From Thereva unica (taxonomy: Eukaryota; Arthropoda; Insecta; Diptera; Therevidae): a DNA stretch of 64,000 nt. Shown one piece after another: positions 45,480 to 58,239 of this stretch. The translations under genes were made by a program, and so were the position numbers. Position 1 is the stretch's first letter. The number at the start of each line of letters is the position of its first letter. The notes beneath the pieces were generated by a model. The model did not search any database, was not told where the DNA came from, and saw only the letters and a list, made by a program, of their open reading frames with translations. The stretch spans positions 71,929,720 through 71,993,719 of the forward strand of contig OX465283.1 of assembly GCA_949987705.1 (NCBI GenBank). Reading direction: 5' to 3'.

Positions 45480-45720
45480 AAAATCCAAAACAGAAAAGCT
45501 ACCTTTGACCGGTCACTCTTTGATAGGGAAGCATTCGGTCCGCTTAAGTCCCGAGACCTACGATTTCTGCAGAAGCTGTAAAATCTAGACGAGGAGGAAG
45601 GTGTACATCTTCTCTGTCACTGACCAGCCCTAAGCAGAAGAAGACTAACCACTTTTTGTGAACCCTTCCTAAGCATGCTCGAAATCTCGAAGATTAAAAT
45701 ACCAGATTCATTATGTCCTC
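45480..45720 (+). mobile_element. LINE 3' end with zinc-knuckle remnant
   Basis: The plus strand reads CRSC, then after a shift DEEEGVHLLCH and PALSRRRLTTFCEPFLSMLE (about 45565-45690). That is the C-X2-C...H....C-PAL..RR pattern at the end of RNase H LINEs. Upstream, before 45560, the match is too weak to place. It is inactive. A polyadenylation tail was not evident. Confidence 0.65.
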
Positions 45721-47224
45721 GAGGAGGTTTAGCGAAGAAATGACACTTTAACATCAAGCTTAAAGTTCGATCTCTACGGTCTAAGTGTTTGAGCTGTACA
45801 CCAGGAGGTTAGCCCTATCTAAAATACCCTATGATGGTTGCAAAAAAATTTGTCTCGAAATTCCTAGGATACACTCCAAACTTTCTTTTGGAGAAAAAGG
45901 TGACGACTTATAACACTCTGGAAGTTGGCAGGGTGGAACCGTCACTTTTACAACTTTTGGATAGATGGGAGGATTCCGCTTTTACGGCTACCGTATTCAT
46001 GGAAATAGGTTATATGGTTACAAAAATACAAGGTAAGAAAAACTCTTAACAAAAAAGTTCAAAACGCTCTAGCGGCTAAATCGTTACGATTCCCCTTCCC
46101 ATACGATTTTTTATTCATCTAACTAAAATCTATAAACAGCCGGTCGATATGTAAAACTTATCCAATACATCGTACACCTGTACAGTTTTTCATTGTATTA
46201 CAGTTTAACCTATAGTCTAAGCTCCCATGACAAAAAGGTACCTCATCGAACACCTCAAAAGTATAAAGTGAGAGTGGCTGAAAAACATGTAAAAAACATG
46301 TTACGCTCGCCAGACTAGTAAATTTATGTTAATTGTTATTTGTTATGAATTTTTGAATTTAGCAAAAAAATAATGATTGTTTTTTCCAAAACACCTGCTT
46401 GAAATTTATACAATTTGTAGTAAATAATGAACCATTTTTGAAAAAAGTTGTCTGGCTGACAATTTTTGTTAATTAACTTCTGACAGACCTTATCTTAAAG
46501 ACTGTTTTTCTTAATAAAAATGCACTTCATAACACCTCTTTGATTTTTAGTTTTAAATAAAGTTTAAGATCTCTTCTATCTATTACAACTTATCTGGCTG
46601 ACAATTTTTGTTACTAAATATGTCAGACTAAGTTCTGAATGCGCAGCAACAATGCATCAAGATTGATTACTGCCATTTCCAAACACCTCGTTCCAAAAAG
46701 TTACAACTGAAGTTTAAGATGTCCTCTATGTATAAAAATAAGCCTGTCTTTGAAATAATGTTTTTTACCATTTATAAACGAACTTTTAGACGTTAGTGTG
46801 TGCGAAAAGGGGGATTGGATGGTATGAGAATGAGCCGAGTCGGCTAGTCTTGTGTTTCGGGAGAAATATTGCCGTGCAGGCAGGCGGTCGGAAATTCCAG
46901 TGGAATGGACATATCTAGAGCAACCAGAGCAAACTCACCAAAGCGATGAATGTTTTAGTGGAGGTGCTCTGTAAGACATACATACAAGGAGGTCGCCAGT
47001 AGATCTTTTGGATTTAAAGCCATACTGTCTGTCATGTAGTATTTTGTTGGTTTCCAAATATTGCTGTTCCGATCAATTTAATAATATTAAAACACCGTTA
47101 CTTCACTTGAGTAGCCTTTATTTATACTGATCTACAAGATGTGTTATCGGCCCGGCAGCAAAGTACAGACTAACTCATTATATTCACAAAGTAAATATCG
47201 AGCTGAAACTTGATTGATTCGAAG
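45721..47224. other. Non-coding with small repeats
   Basis: 46858-46912 (GGGAGAAATATTGCCGTGCA and on) matches 3880-3929. TCTGGCTGACAATTTTTGTTA occurs twice (about 46450 and 46591), a direct repeat about 141 bp apart. A 72-codon frame at 45831-46049 has no known domain. Confidence 0.45.
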
Positions 47225-47560
47225 TCAATTATATTTAACGTCAGTGTGATAATGGAGAGGGTATTCTATTGTACGCCACAATTCCATTAGCTTTTTGTTG
47301 ATTAATATCTCCACAACTTTGGAGAGAACAGAAGTAATTGCTATTGGGCGGTAGTTTAAGGGGTCGCTGACAAGTATTTCAGAAGATATTGGGTATTTTG
47401 CAGCCCCTCCTTGGGGAATCACAAAAGAGGGCATAACTTCCGAGCCCCTTGGTATTTTTTGGAAAAATATAGACTGAACATGACCCTGGGTATAGGCTGA
47501 ACATGAGCCAGTTTGCAGCAGTCTGGATAGTCTCTGGAGAGTAACCTTATCGATACCAAT
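47225..47560 (-). mobile_element. LINE RT fingers fragment (Jockey/CR1-like)
   Basis: The minus-strand frame contains SDPLNYRPIAITSVLSKVVE and INKKLMEL, the first RT motifs (NYRPI..TS.LSK..E). Upstream, across shifts, TQGHVQSIFFQKIPRGSE and MPSFVIPQGG fit the preceding ...P..WK.A.V.PIPKKG region. Only the fingers survive; palm motifs are absent. A close relative sits at 51600-51740. Confidence 0.8.
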
Positions 47561-48314
47561 TTATACGAAAATTGCATCAATGCAACAAATGGACTGAAAG
47601 AGTGAAAATGAATGCATCCCTTGAAATTTGGAGATGGGTTTAGGTGGGTGATGGTGCAGGTTTACACGCTCATACCAAGAGAAGTACGACATTATTTTTT
47701 AAGTGGGACATTAAAAAAATTGAGGCCTCAGTACAATTTACCATCTTATAAGGGGAAAATGTACTACCTTGCATAACCCTTGTTCAATTTTAATCGTAAT
47801 GTGTTAATCAAATAGCTCACAGAGCTAATAGCAAGGTGTGATTTCTAGAACGAGTTTTTTTTCTTCAAAATTCAGCAATTTCAGATGCAGGCCTATTTTG
47901 ATTAGATAACATTTGAAACTAAGGACAAAACTACAATTTAAAAATTGGGTGGCATTTTAACAAGATTTTTTTCGATAAAAATAAAGACAACAATTTTTTC
48001 CAAAACTAAAGTAATCCATATTCCATAGCTCTTGAGGTGAGAAACATTAGCCAAAGCTATGTATATACTTCGCAAGTCCTAAATCAGACCCTTGGGTGGC
48101 ATAGCAGTTAGAGATAGAGAAAATTTGAGACTACCAACCAAAGATGCAAGCAAGTCGGCCTTGGATTTCCAATCTGTTATCATATTGTCATTTGTTTATA
48201 AAAGAAGTGACAGCGTAGATGTAGAAAAATCTTCTTTGCCAAGGGCCATTTTTTGCTGCCAACGATTGCGTTAAAAATATCGACCAAGCAATTCGCTCAA
48301 AGAACTCTGATATG
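47561..48314. other. No gene recognised
   Basis: AT-rich, no repeats or coding signal that I could support. Confidence 0.4.
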
Positions 48315-48808
48315 CACTGCAAGCCCCAGAATATTTTTTCCATGTGAATTTAACACACTACACTCTTCATAAGCATGTAAATTCGGGTAATCGTGTTAAA
48401 ATATTGCGTTTGAGGACTATACCGTGTTAAAATAATGCGGACAGTTTTACGTTTCAACGTGTGAAAATCAAACATTATGTGTCATTTTACACATTTCGCT
48501 TCCTACACATATCCCCAATATATCAGGAACAATGCTCTCCTCCCAGAGAGCCTAACGACTTCTTTTTACAGTCAGTTGGTAGCAGAAAGGCGGCGAGACA
48601 AGTCATGTCGGTGATTATTTTTCTAAATTTACTCTTTGAAAAACGAAGCTAAAAAGCTTTACTCACAAAAGCTTTATAGTAAGCTTTATATTTGGTGTGT
48701 TTAAAATACACGCATTAAATGTGTTAAATTAACACACCTTAAACGTGTAAAAAGTGACGATTTTACACGCGAAATGCGTTTAAAAATCACACACTTGAGT
48801 TTGCAGTG
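48315..48808. mobile_element. 494-bp TIR element with CACTGCAA ends
   Basis: It begins CACTGCAAGC and ends GTTTGCAGTG, with TG on both sides. Inside, GTGTTAAAAT and TTAACACAC words recur in both orientations (for example 48391-48402, 48424-48433, 48719-48738), which is typical of compound subterminal repeats in MITEs. The TIR itself is short (8 bp), so the superfamily is open. A 63-codon frame inside is not a gene. Confidence 0.55.
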
Positions 48809-51339
48809 TGGTCTGAAAACGAATTCTTTAGACTTTATTGCGTTCAGATATACTCGATTTAAACCATCAATTTGGCTTGGATTTTATATATTTAGTAGGA
48901 TGAGGTGAGAAAAACTGCATTCTAACGTTTAAGGCAAGGGTAACAACAAAGTTTAAGTTATTGCTATGGAACCACAAGTCCCAGCCAGCTCATTGAAAAT
49001 CGAGTTAGTTCATGCCAATTGGCCTTCCAAAATGTCAGACAGTTCTCTAGAACACTCGCAAACTAGTTTCCAATCGGTATTGTTTCTGTCGACCCGTGTT
49101 TGGTCACGAATATTTGCGTAGGCAGCTGGGATTGCAAATCAGTCGACTCGTGTGCGGAGGGCCTTAGCAGGTTTAGTTGGGATGTGAATTTTATTTGTGA
49201 GGTAAACGCTGATTAGGCAGTGGAGCGTAGAGTGAATCAACCTCGACATGTTGGGCTGTGCTTTCAAAATGTACGTACATCACTTTGATTAACTTATTTA
49301 TGCCTCCAAAACACCTTAAGTGAAAGAAAGGAGTATCCCCACAAAATATTATTAAATCACTTATGTAGATTATTAAACTGTTTTTTTTTATATACTTTTA
49401 TTTATTACAGCAACGGTCTATCTCCTCTTAAATGAACAAAACTTGGGTTCAAAATTAAAAGCGAAAAGGGCTGAAATGATGTTATAACAAAAAAAAACAC
49501 AATTTTATGGCCAAGCTGTTACAGGAACAAAAAAAATTATTAAATCTCAATTTCTAGCTTAATCCTGCCTTATTTAATAAAATCCCTCAAACATTAGCAA
49601 TTCTTAGTAACGGCGAGTTACATTACATTAAAAAATTTACTCGAAAATATGCGCCCTTACAACTTTTTAATTAGTAACAAACCCGTTAACAAAAGTTTTA
49701 GATTTTCCAGAACGAAAAAACATTTTCCTCAAAGGCTTTAAGCCCCTGCAAAATTTATAACCACCCGAAAAAAAGTATATTTGAAAAAGGATCAAAAGTT
49801 GGTTAGACCGAGAATTATACAAGAAATTTTTCTTTCCGTCTGATAATTTTGATTGGGAAGAGAAAAGGACATAAAATGTATAAAAAGGAGCGATTTGCCT
49901 TTGAGAAGAAGAAAAAAAATTAATATAAATTTTGAAAGGTAGAGGACACCCATCAGCCGAAAAATTTCCTTTTTATCAAATTGAGGAGCACCTGGTACGA
50001 ATTGAGTGAAAAAATTGGACTGCCGGAGAAGACGGGCGGGTGGGCTACTTCGAGGAAAGGAGCAAAATAAGAACACAAGAAACAGGACTAAGCAGCGGAA
50101 CTTTGGAAGGGATAGCAAGGGGGTGGGGATCCTAAAAAACGACGAAATTTCATATTTACGAACTCGAGTCTATACCATCGTAGCATAACAGAGGGTGCCA
50201 CAGGGTGGTGTCTTGTCTTACTGTATCACGTCTCTAGAACTGAAAAGAATACCAACACCCTATTTATATCGTCAACTGAATGGTGGTGGGGTCTGTTTTC
50301 ATTTTTATTTTTTATTTTTTTGTGATCCTCCGAAATCGATTTTGGCATTTCCCTAAGGATAGAAGAAGTTTCAAAAAAAAATGTCGTCTATAGAGACACA
50401 AAAACTTATCATTGCCCTTAATACGAAGGTGATTTAACACCCACGAAGTGTGTGTGTGCGGTGGGGGTGAAAGTTTACTTGCTTCTTTTCTTGTTCGAGA
50501 TACTTACACAGAAAAATAAAGCGTCCCTATCTTTCTTTAAAAGAATTGATTGCTACCAAAACGTAAGTTTCTCAGAAGGAGCTACTTCCACAACTACATT
50601 CAAGTGCAAAAGGAAGTTGTATCTGTTGTTGCTGCTGCTGTGCTCGCATATCGGGGTATGGTCTTGCTGTGAAACCTGAGTTTAGGGGGTTCCCCTTACA
50701 ATTCCATAACAATAAAAAAATTCTCTTCGGCCTTCGCAATAACCACCTCCTTTCAGGTCCTGGGTAAGTTTTGATATCGATTCTTCTTCTCTAGATAGGA
50801 AGGAACTTATTGACAACGAAGACGATAAGAAAAAAAAAAACACCCTGACCCCTCGCCCGCAAATACGAGTACAGACCACATACACATGCACCAAGCGATG
50901 GGGCTCACACCTACTATCAAAGCGCTCATTTTGAACTTTTTCCATTTGCTTGAATTTGAAGATCGTTACAGGACCTCTAGACAAGGATGCGAGCTGCTGG
51001 ATTTGTTCAATTTGCCTTGGCTCGGGGGATTTTGCATTTAATTTTCAATTGAGTGATTTTTGTGATGCAAATATTTATTCCGAGAATTTGCGCCATTAAT
51101 GCAAACAGGCTGGTAACATGATTCGCTCGTCGTAACAATTTGCGGAGTTCAGGCAATTTCCATATTTGTTTGTGTTTTTTTGAAATTCATACAGTCAGAC
51201 AAGGTTAAAAAAAATTATCGCAAGATGCTTCGTATGACTGCCGGTGGCTCTTAAAACTTAAATTTGTGTGGAGAGTTCAAGTAACGATAATGGGACGGTG
51301 GAGAACTTCTGCGGCTTCTGGTTGGAAAACTGAACCAAG
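48809..51339. other. No gene recognised
   Basis: Long non-coding stretch. Overlapping frames at 49792-50188, 50452-50679 and 50682-50984 lack recognisable domains. A (TG)n/GGTGGGGG tract near 50448-50470 is the only simple repeat noted. Confidence 0.4.
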
Positions 51340-51810
51340 TATAGTTTTCACATGCTTCTTTTAAAGCCAGCTTTTTTATGAGAACAAATCAAGCTTAGGA
51401 ATCACCTATTGTAATACCACTCCGTCATGTCAATTAGTCCTTAGCGCAATGTGTAGTAGTAAGCTTTGTTGGAAGAATACAAGAAAATATGATAGGTTAG
51501 TGGTCTGGCTGGTGATTAAACCAATAAGAGAACGACTATATTTTTGAGTCTATCATGGACAAACATACGGAATAATAGCGGTTCCTAATTATATTTATAT
51601 AATTGCCCCTTTTATTTTGCAGAGAATAGAAGTAATTGCTATTGGGCGGTAGTTAGAGAAGTTGAATGGTTTCGCCAAATCAAAATTACCAAATGAAAGT
51701 GAGCAAACCATCCCCACGCAGCAGATTTTAATAAAGTCACTGCTATTCTCAGTTTTTGGAAGTGTGTTATTTCAATATGCTTAAAGTGCGTTATTGTGAC
51801 TTCACTGAAC
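51340..51810. repeat. Dispersed repeat family, copy C, with RT fragment
   Basis: 51393-51430 (AAGCTTAGGAATCACC to CCGTCATGTC) and 51748-51800 (CTCAGTTTTTGGAAGTGTGT..GTTATTGTGAC) match the family at 3540-4175. Between them the minus strand (51600-51740) reads DLAKPFNFSNYRPIAITSIL and CKI, an RT fingers motif in one frame like that at 47225-47434. The combination suggests the family may be a LINE or a TIR element that captured LINE sequence. Confidence 0.6.
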
Positions 51811-52706
51811 AATCACTGAGTTTCCATACAGAGTTTACCCTGAGTCTACTCAGATTAAGCGCCATTGGAAACGGGGGTTGAGTAAAGTTTCGTTACGTCC
51901 AAGAAAACTCGACAAAACCAGTCCGGTTAAGCTGTTTTCGGCATTTGCGCATCTTTTACTGCAAATATACCAACTACGACGCAATGTAAAATTAATGATA
52001 TGTCACTTAAGCCCAAAGCCGTCATGGAAACAACATCGAGTTAACTTGAGGGAAAGGCTTTCTGTTTACTCAACGAAAACTCTACCTTGGCTCATGGAAA
52101 CACAGTAAATAGAGACTATACAAATGTGCTGCATATTTTTTGCAGAATCCTGCGCAGTCTTTGTCGTAATAATATTGCAAAAAAATGAAAACTTCATTTT
52201 TTCTCCATTCTCAAACGCAAACAACAACTTTTTAACCCCTGCAAAGTAAGACATGGACTGTTTCAAAGGAGCTTTCACAAGGTTGCTGCGAGCAGTGGTT
52301 TGTAACTTATTAGGAAGTAACGCTATTTATCTGGAAAACCCCAGTTACCTTTTTTTAAGTCGTCGTTTTTTAGGACTGTTAGAAGGGGGATGTTATGGGG
52401 GTTGATTAACCAATGCGCTTCGTACATCCCGACTTTTAACCTCCATCTGCAAACGCGGTTTATTCATGATATGGACTTGCACTTCGATCTTAGGACAGTT
52501 CTTGAATTAGTGTTTTGACCGGTTTTGCACGTTCAACTTTTCGTTCAACTTTTCGTTCAACTTCGACACTAATCTTACCCCTTGTGCCAATGTCCTGTGA
52601 AAAGCCTATGACCTAGAACATTTTGGTGAATGGAACTATTTTAGGTAATGGTTTGATGTATCAGAAACGTAAGAAAAAATATACTGTTACCAATGCAAAA
52701 TAAAAT
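51811..52706. other. Non-coding; one MITE end
   Basis: 52518-52560 (GACCGGTTTTGCACGTTCAA followed by three TTCGTTCAACTT-type repeats) resembles one end of the 15351-15677 MITE without its partner. Nothing else recognised. Confidence 0.45.
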
Positions 52707-52708
52707 AT

Positions 52709-53298
52709 CCCAGCGGGAAAACTAGCCAGGGGTTACTCATGTAACCCAAGAATTCTTCAATGATTTGTGTAACCGCCTACATGGTAATCGAAAAATTCTA
52801 CTGCAAATTTAGGAAAATGGAGGGTTTTACATTGTAATGGCTAGGTAAGCGACTAGGTAATGACTTGTGAAATACTTTCGTTGGAAATGTGATGAGCTTT
52901 TATTACTCTTTGTCTTTGGCTTGTCGCAGCCTCTCTTGTTGAGTTTATTCCGTCCTCAAAAGTCGTTCGGAGTGGATTGTGACCAAGTGCAGTCAAAAAG
53001 ATATCCTGCTAGTAAAATTCTCACCAAATGTAGCAGAAATGCAATGGTAATTTCGGATAGCAATGTTTTTAATGACAAAAAGGGTAGCCAGAAATTTATT
53101 CTGCGTGCCTTACATGGTAATCTATGTATTCACCTAATACACTTCACCTCTGAAATAAGTCCTCGTCTGTAATGCCTACAGTAAGTACTTACCACCCTAG
53201 GACATCTCTATGTAAAAGTAAGCTATTATTTCATCACAAAGGTAAGGGGTCCATCTCATTACCACCTCGCTTACCTAGCCATTACATTTCCCGCTGGG
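52709..53298. mobile_element. 590-bp TIR element with CCCAGCGGG ends
   Basis: The ends CCCAGCGGGAAA and TTTCCCGCTGGG are exact inverted repeats. AT flanks both (52707-52708 and 53299-53300), consistent with a 2-bp duplication. Subterminal CTAGCCA / TGGCTAGGTAAGCG words repeat in both orientations near both ends (52722, 52840, 53270). The 101-codon frame inside (52867-53172) has no transposase signature and is probably chance. Confidence 0.65.
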
Positions 53299-53301
53299 AT
53301 G

Positions 53302-54369
53302 CAGAGCTTTTGGAAGTTCAGATACAGAGTTAAGCCTACATATCTTCAAAATATGGCCAGCGAGCTTTCTGCTTATATACCTAAATTCATCCTGTCGTAG
53401 GTTATACTAAGATAGTAAGTATAAGAGGAGGTGTTCTGGCACCCACTCTGCAACAATTTTTATCTCTAAACATATCGAGGAAGTACCCCTTAAAGGGTCA
53501 AAAATAGCCTGTATAAAAATATTTAAAAAAAATTTGTATAAACATGCTCGCATTAAAATTTGTTTAAAGTATTTCATTTCTACAAATTTTTTTTTTCAAT
53601 TAGAAAGCATAATATCAAGATATCTGGGTTAACGTAATTTCACTATTTTCGAAAATTTACTATTTGAAAGATTAAAGGTTACATTTGCCGAGAATGAACT
53701 TCAGCTGATGGGAAACCGGGTGCAAGATCGTCAGCCAGACGGTTATTTAAATTATTCGACTCTGAAATTGTAGGCGCGCTCAACAACTGAAATACGCTAG
53801 CTGATGGTGTTTCTACCTTTGGAAGCGCAGCTGATTATTGTTTTTATCATTTCGATGATAATAACTTTGCACTTTTTCTATCCGGTTTATAGCTGACGTA
53901 TGAATTACCCTCTTTAGAGCAGCTGACGATTATTTTTATCTTTATTATTATTTGAACTAAAAGTTGACAAATTTTCAAGAGGAATAAAATGATTTTATAT
54001 GATTTTATAAAGATAAGTTTCCAGCTCCGTTGACCCTGATTGTTCGAGAATAAACATTTCCCAAAAAATCGTGAGGGGTGAAATGATTGTGTCCTTTGCT
54101 CTGTAGTCTTAATATGCATGTTTAACAGAAAAACTGCATACTTAAAAATGGGATGCAGACGCTTTTTCTGGCTAGGCGATCAGTTTGTTCCTTTAATTAA
54201 AACTTTCTTGCCTTGGTATCTACTACAGGACAACTTTGTTTGTAGATGTGATGTGATATTATTTAGCCTGGAGGTATTTTTAGCATAGCACCTCACGTTA
54301 CAGTAGATCTATGATCATTAGAAAGACAAGTGCAGTAACTTTTTCGAGTAGCTTCTAATTTTTCGCTTG
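53302..54369. other. No gene recognised
   Basis: AT-rich, no coding or repeat structure I can support. Confidence 0.4.
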
Positions 54370-54960
54370 ATTCTTTGGGTGCCAAGTTGAATAGATTAAC
54401 GGGTAGGAAGCTAGTAAAAGCAAGTCTGCACAACTCATATGTTACTGCGAATGGCAGGCTTTACCGAGGACTGGAAGATATATGACTACAATGAAACAGT
54501 GGAGGTACGAGCCAGTGAAGTGTCGATAATTTTCGAACACGAATCCAGCTTCAAGAATAACTAAGGGTTGGCTTTCAACTACGCTTGAAGATATACTCGT
54601 CCTAAGAAATAGGCTGAACAACAAGAAGTCGGCAGGCGTAGAAAAGTCTCCAACTACGTTGTAAAGAAAAGCCTTGGAGTGCTGGCTACCCAGCTAGCGG
54701 TTATCTTCAATAACTTCAATAACTACCTTAACAATAGTTTCTTTCTCAATGCGTAGAAGGCAAAAATTCTACCGGTGGCTAAAATAGCCATACCAGTGAA
54801 ACCAAAGGACTATCGACCTGTGTCCCTGCTCTCTTTGAGGAAGCTGCTGGAAAGACTGATCCTGAGCAGGCTAGAGGATATCTGTGACGACAACGAAATC
54901 ATTCCGCAGTCCCAGTTTGGATGAGACAAGAGATGTACTGTAGGGAGTAGTATTGACCTC
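54370..54960 (+). mobile_element. Jockey-like LINE, pre-RT and RT fingers
   Basis: Plus-strand segments: RLNNKKSAGVEKSPTTL (about 54612-54662), VVKKSLGVLATQLAVIFNN-like (to about 54720), then AKILPVAKIAIPVKPKDYRP followed by VSLLS (about 54763-54838), LLERLILSRLEDICDDNEII (about 54844-54903) and PQSQFG (about 54904-54921). NNKKSAGVDK, AK.LP..K, YRP.SLLS and PQSQFGF are standard Jockey-clade landmarks. The fragment stops before the palm catalytic residues. In-frame stops show it is dead. The minus frame at 54442-54624 is a shadow. Confidence 0.85.
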
Positions 54961-56279
54961 TGGCAGTCCTTTTATAGGGTCTGGCATAATGGCCTGCTTC
55001 TAATGCTCTCTTGAATACATATGGTTCCTGCAATAGAGTATTTTCTACCAATATAATATTAAAATTAAATAACTTAAAATCAATTAGAATTAGAAAAGCA
55101 TCATCAAAATTTGCTCACTGTGGTAATAATATGCAGCAGCCAAATTACAAAATTTGCTTACTGTAAGGACTGTACATTTGACAGCCAATCTTTTACTATG
55201 TTTCCGGTATTATAAGGATTCGCAGAGGTGAAATTTTAAGTAGGTTTACAAAAATTTTATTAAATTAAAATGTCAAATACAATGGAAAGAAAGATATAGA
55301 ACAAAGAGATCAAGATTCACATGCAAATTATACTTAAAATAAAAATAATAAGCAAATTTACTACTCACCAAAAGGGAATACCAAAGCTTGTGGCTCACCT
55401 GAAACAATCCAAAAATAATATATTTAGTCAAAATTTAAATAATGTGCATATTATTTCGAAAAAAGAAGGGCAATTTTATATTAGATAAGAAATTTATTGT
55501 AAGAACTTTGGGAGACTTTGTCAGTCAAATTTTCATTACCAAAAAGACTTAAGGAAAACTTTTCATCTCATAGTAACTTTCAGTCTGTACATCAGCGATG
55601 TATTCAATTACCATTGTGCCATATGTATGTGGTTGATGATTCCAATTTAAAAACAAACCAGTGATATATTTTCAAGTTTGAATTCCTCACCAACTAATAG
55701 CTAAAATAATTTGTAATTCGAATTTTTTAAAACATACATTATGTATCTGTAACAGTTTCCTTCCCCAGACATTTTGAAGCCTGTTTGAACCCATATAACC
55801 GGTGATATAATTTTGAGAACGTCATTGTACAAACGTCAATCCCCTATAGACTGTTTCTTCGAAATACGCGGAAGACTGTTCTTATTTCAAATTGATGCTA
55901 TAGAAGCTAAGCCCCCACACCATCTCAGGGCTCGATTTTAAAGATCTTTTCCGGAAATGGTCTGAGTCCAAGTTTGCTCCAAGGTACGTTCTAACATCTA
56001 TTATGCTGGAGCTGTACCTCATTAGCAGATTTCTAGGTTACTCGGTGTATTCTTCTGTGTTGGAATTTCGTGCTGGCCACTATCCTGTTAACTCCGCCAT
56101 CACCTGGTCCCAAGTCTAGGGTTGGAAAGGAGGAGGGTGGTCAACCTGACGAATTGATCAGAATCGGGAAACCGAAGAAACTAGGCAAGAAACCGCATTT
56201 TATAAAGCGGCACTGACAGCAGCGCACGCGCATCAGCAGCGCCAGCTAACAGATCAAAGAAGAAGAAGAAGAACACTAT
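54961..56279. other. No gene recognised
   Basis: AT-rich. About 56020-56275 is less AT-rich, with GGTTGGAAAGGAGGAGGGTG and a (GAA)n tract (56259-56273). It may be a repeat joined to the RTE endonuclease piece, but its nature is unclear. Confidence 0.4.
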
Positions 56280-56565
56280 CATGTTAGCTCCAGCAGCGAA
56301 GTCTACAAGTTTACGACCATTACACTCAGGATGTAAGCTGTGCTTTCCAATCCATTTAGCCTACCAGCGAAGGACGCTTATTGCTGCGAATCCTGTTATA
56401 GCATGTTTTTAGTGTCTAAATTACGCATTTTCCCAGCCATCTAACTTCTTGAATTGCCGTTATATCGGCCTTGTATTTTTCAAGCTGGTCCAATAGTACC
56501 TACTCTTAATTTACCAGGTTGGTACAGAGTTCGCACGTTCATCACAAAAATGTGTCCACGTGTTC
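56280..56565 (-). mobile_element. RTE/L2-like LINE endonuclease fragment
   Basis: The minus strand reads MNVRTLYQPGKLRVGTI (from about 56543), then after a shift DITAIQEVRWLGKCVI (about 56470-56420). N.RTL...GKL and AIQE.RW are the start of an apurinic-like endonuclease, with Asn and the catalytic Glu of QE. After a deletion, NGRKLVDFAAGANMIV (about 56325-56280) is a later endonuclease segment. Endonuclease nicks target DNA to prime reverse transcription. This copy is internally deleted and inactive. The 74-codon plus frame over it is a shadow. Confidence 0.8.
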
Positions 56566-58239
56566 GAAAGTGTGGGAAAACTACATTATTAACCAATAAA
56601 TTTATACGAAGACAACACATCAAACACAAGACTGCAATAGCCGAAGAAAACACTTATTCAATTTCGGAATTGAGATAATGAAATTGGTTCGGTGAAAACA
56701 AGCTATAAATAAGATCCGCTAGAGTTCGAGCATAAAGATATAGATACAGCACTTTTCTATTTATTTTCTGTTTCATAAAGTTTTGTATCCTTTTTTATTG
56801 AAAGGACAGCCATAAAATACACAATAGTAATGAGCCGCCTCTTATTTGTTTGCTCCATTTTCCCTCTAACACTTAGGTTCTTGTCACTAAATTAAGCCAG
56901 CCCAAAGCATTAATTAAATTAACTATAAAAGGGTTATTAATTCACCGATAATGGAATAAGCCAATAAAGAAAGAGCCCACTAAAAGCAAATACAAACGCC
57001 AAAAGGACATAACTATTTCCCCGCAAACGTTCGCAGCTCCTTCCTCAAACGCTCCAACGAAAATCTTTAATTGTCACTTAATTGATGTGCTAGATAGCTT
57101 ATCACCGAACAAAGTCACATCAATTTTGCATAACTATGGGCTAAAGGACGAGCAGAGGAGCCCGTTAATGACTACAAAGCATTTTATTAGTGTATGGGTG
57201 TCTGTGATAGTTGGTCCTGGATTTTCAGATTAATTGATCGATTTCCGCCACGAAATTGGTTCATCGATCTACGAAATTGGCGCTGGTTGCCGCTTTATCG
57301 ACAGCTTGTTATCACTTGATTATTAACAAATTTTGATTGAGTGCCGAACGCTCGTAAATCTTTCATGCACATAATTTAATGTGGGTGTGAAAATTAACAT
57401 TATTAACAATTCCAGTTGGATGGAAGGGAAAATTTCAAATTTCCTGATGGTAGAATAATGAGAAATCCTATTATAACGTCCCCAGCCCTCGGATATTTTC
57501 GCAATTTGTTTTAGGCAAGGGAAACAGGGAAATCGATGACATGCGATGAGATTCTCTCTAATGCTGACTTTAATCAGAATGAAACTGGTGTAGGTTTAAT
57601 TGCTTTTAAAATGATCGACTTTTTAAAGATATAATACTAATAGGTTAGTGTAATTGGTTTTTAAAAATACCTTTTCGATTGAACCGCTGACTATCACAAC
57701 AAACATAGACGAATATAGACTGACGATAAGTGAGCTCCATCACATCTGTTCAGGCTTCAGTCAACGACATGTACATCACTTAACGAGTCATAATATGCTA
57801 GCGATGTCTTTCTCGTTGGCCTCAATGACTGCGCCACCGTTTCTACAGAAAAGTCCTACCACTAATTAATGAAGCCTCCTCTTTAGTATGTGTGTATCTA
57901 TAATACAATTTGGCTGAGTTACCCAAACATACTAGTGTTTTTAAAAAAGACGCTGAGCTGTTTTCGTATAACAGTAATCTACAGCAAACTGGAAATTACC
58001 CTACGAGCGTGCCTAACAGGCTAATAAGCCCAACTACTCAACTTATTTCTCATCAAGCCAACGAAGCCTAAAAATGAATTATTGATAACTGGGGCTTATT
58101 CGTTTTTTCATACTGACTGGGATTTGTGTTGCCGTAGCAAGAACGCCAACTCGTTTGTTCACTCCTTACTCTACCAAATATGTAAAGCCTAGCGGAAATC
58201 GAGAATTAACGCCGCCTACCTAAAACCCAATAGGCGAAG
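56566..58239. other. No gene recognised
   Basis: AT-rich, apparently repeat-poor stretch; a 71-codon frame at 57654-57869 has no domain. It could be unique host intron or intergenic DNA. Confidence 0.4.

Noticed and set aside
52867..53172. 101-codon frame as possible transposase
   Set aside because: Entirely inside a TIR element but without DDE-type spacing, zinc finger or known motif.
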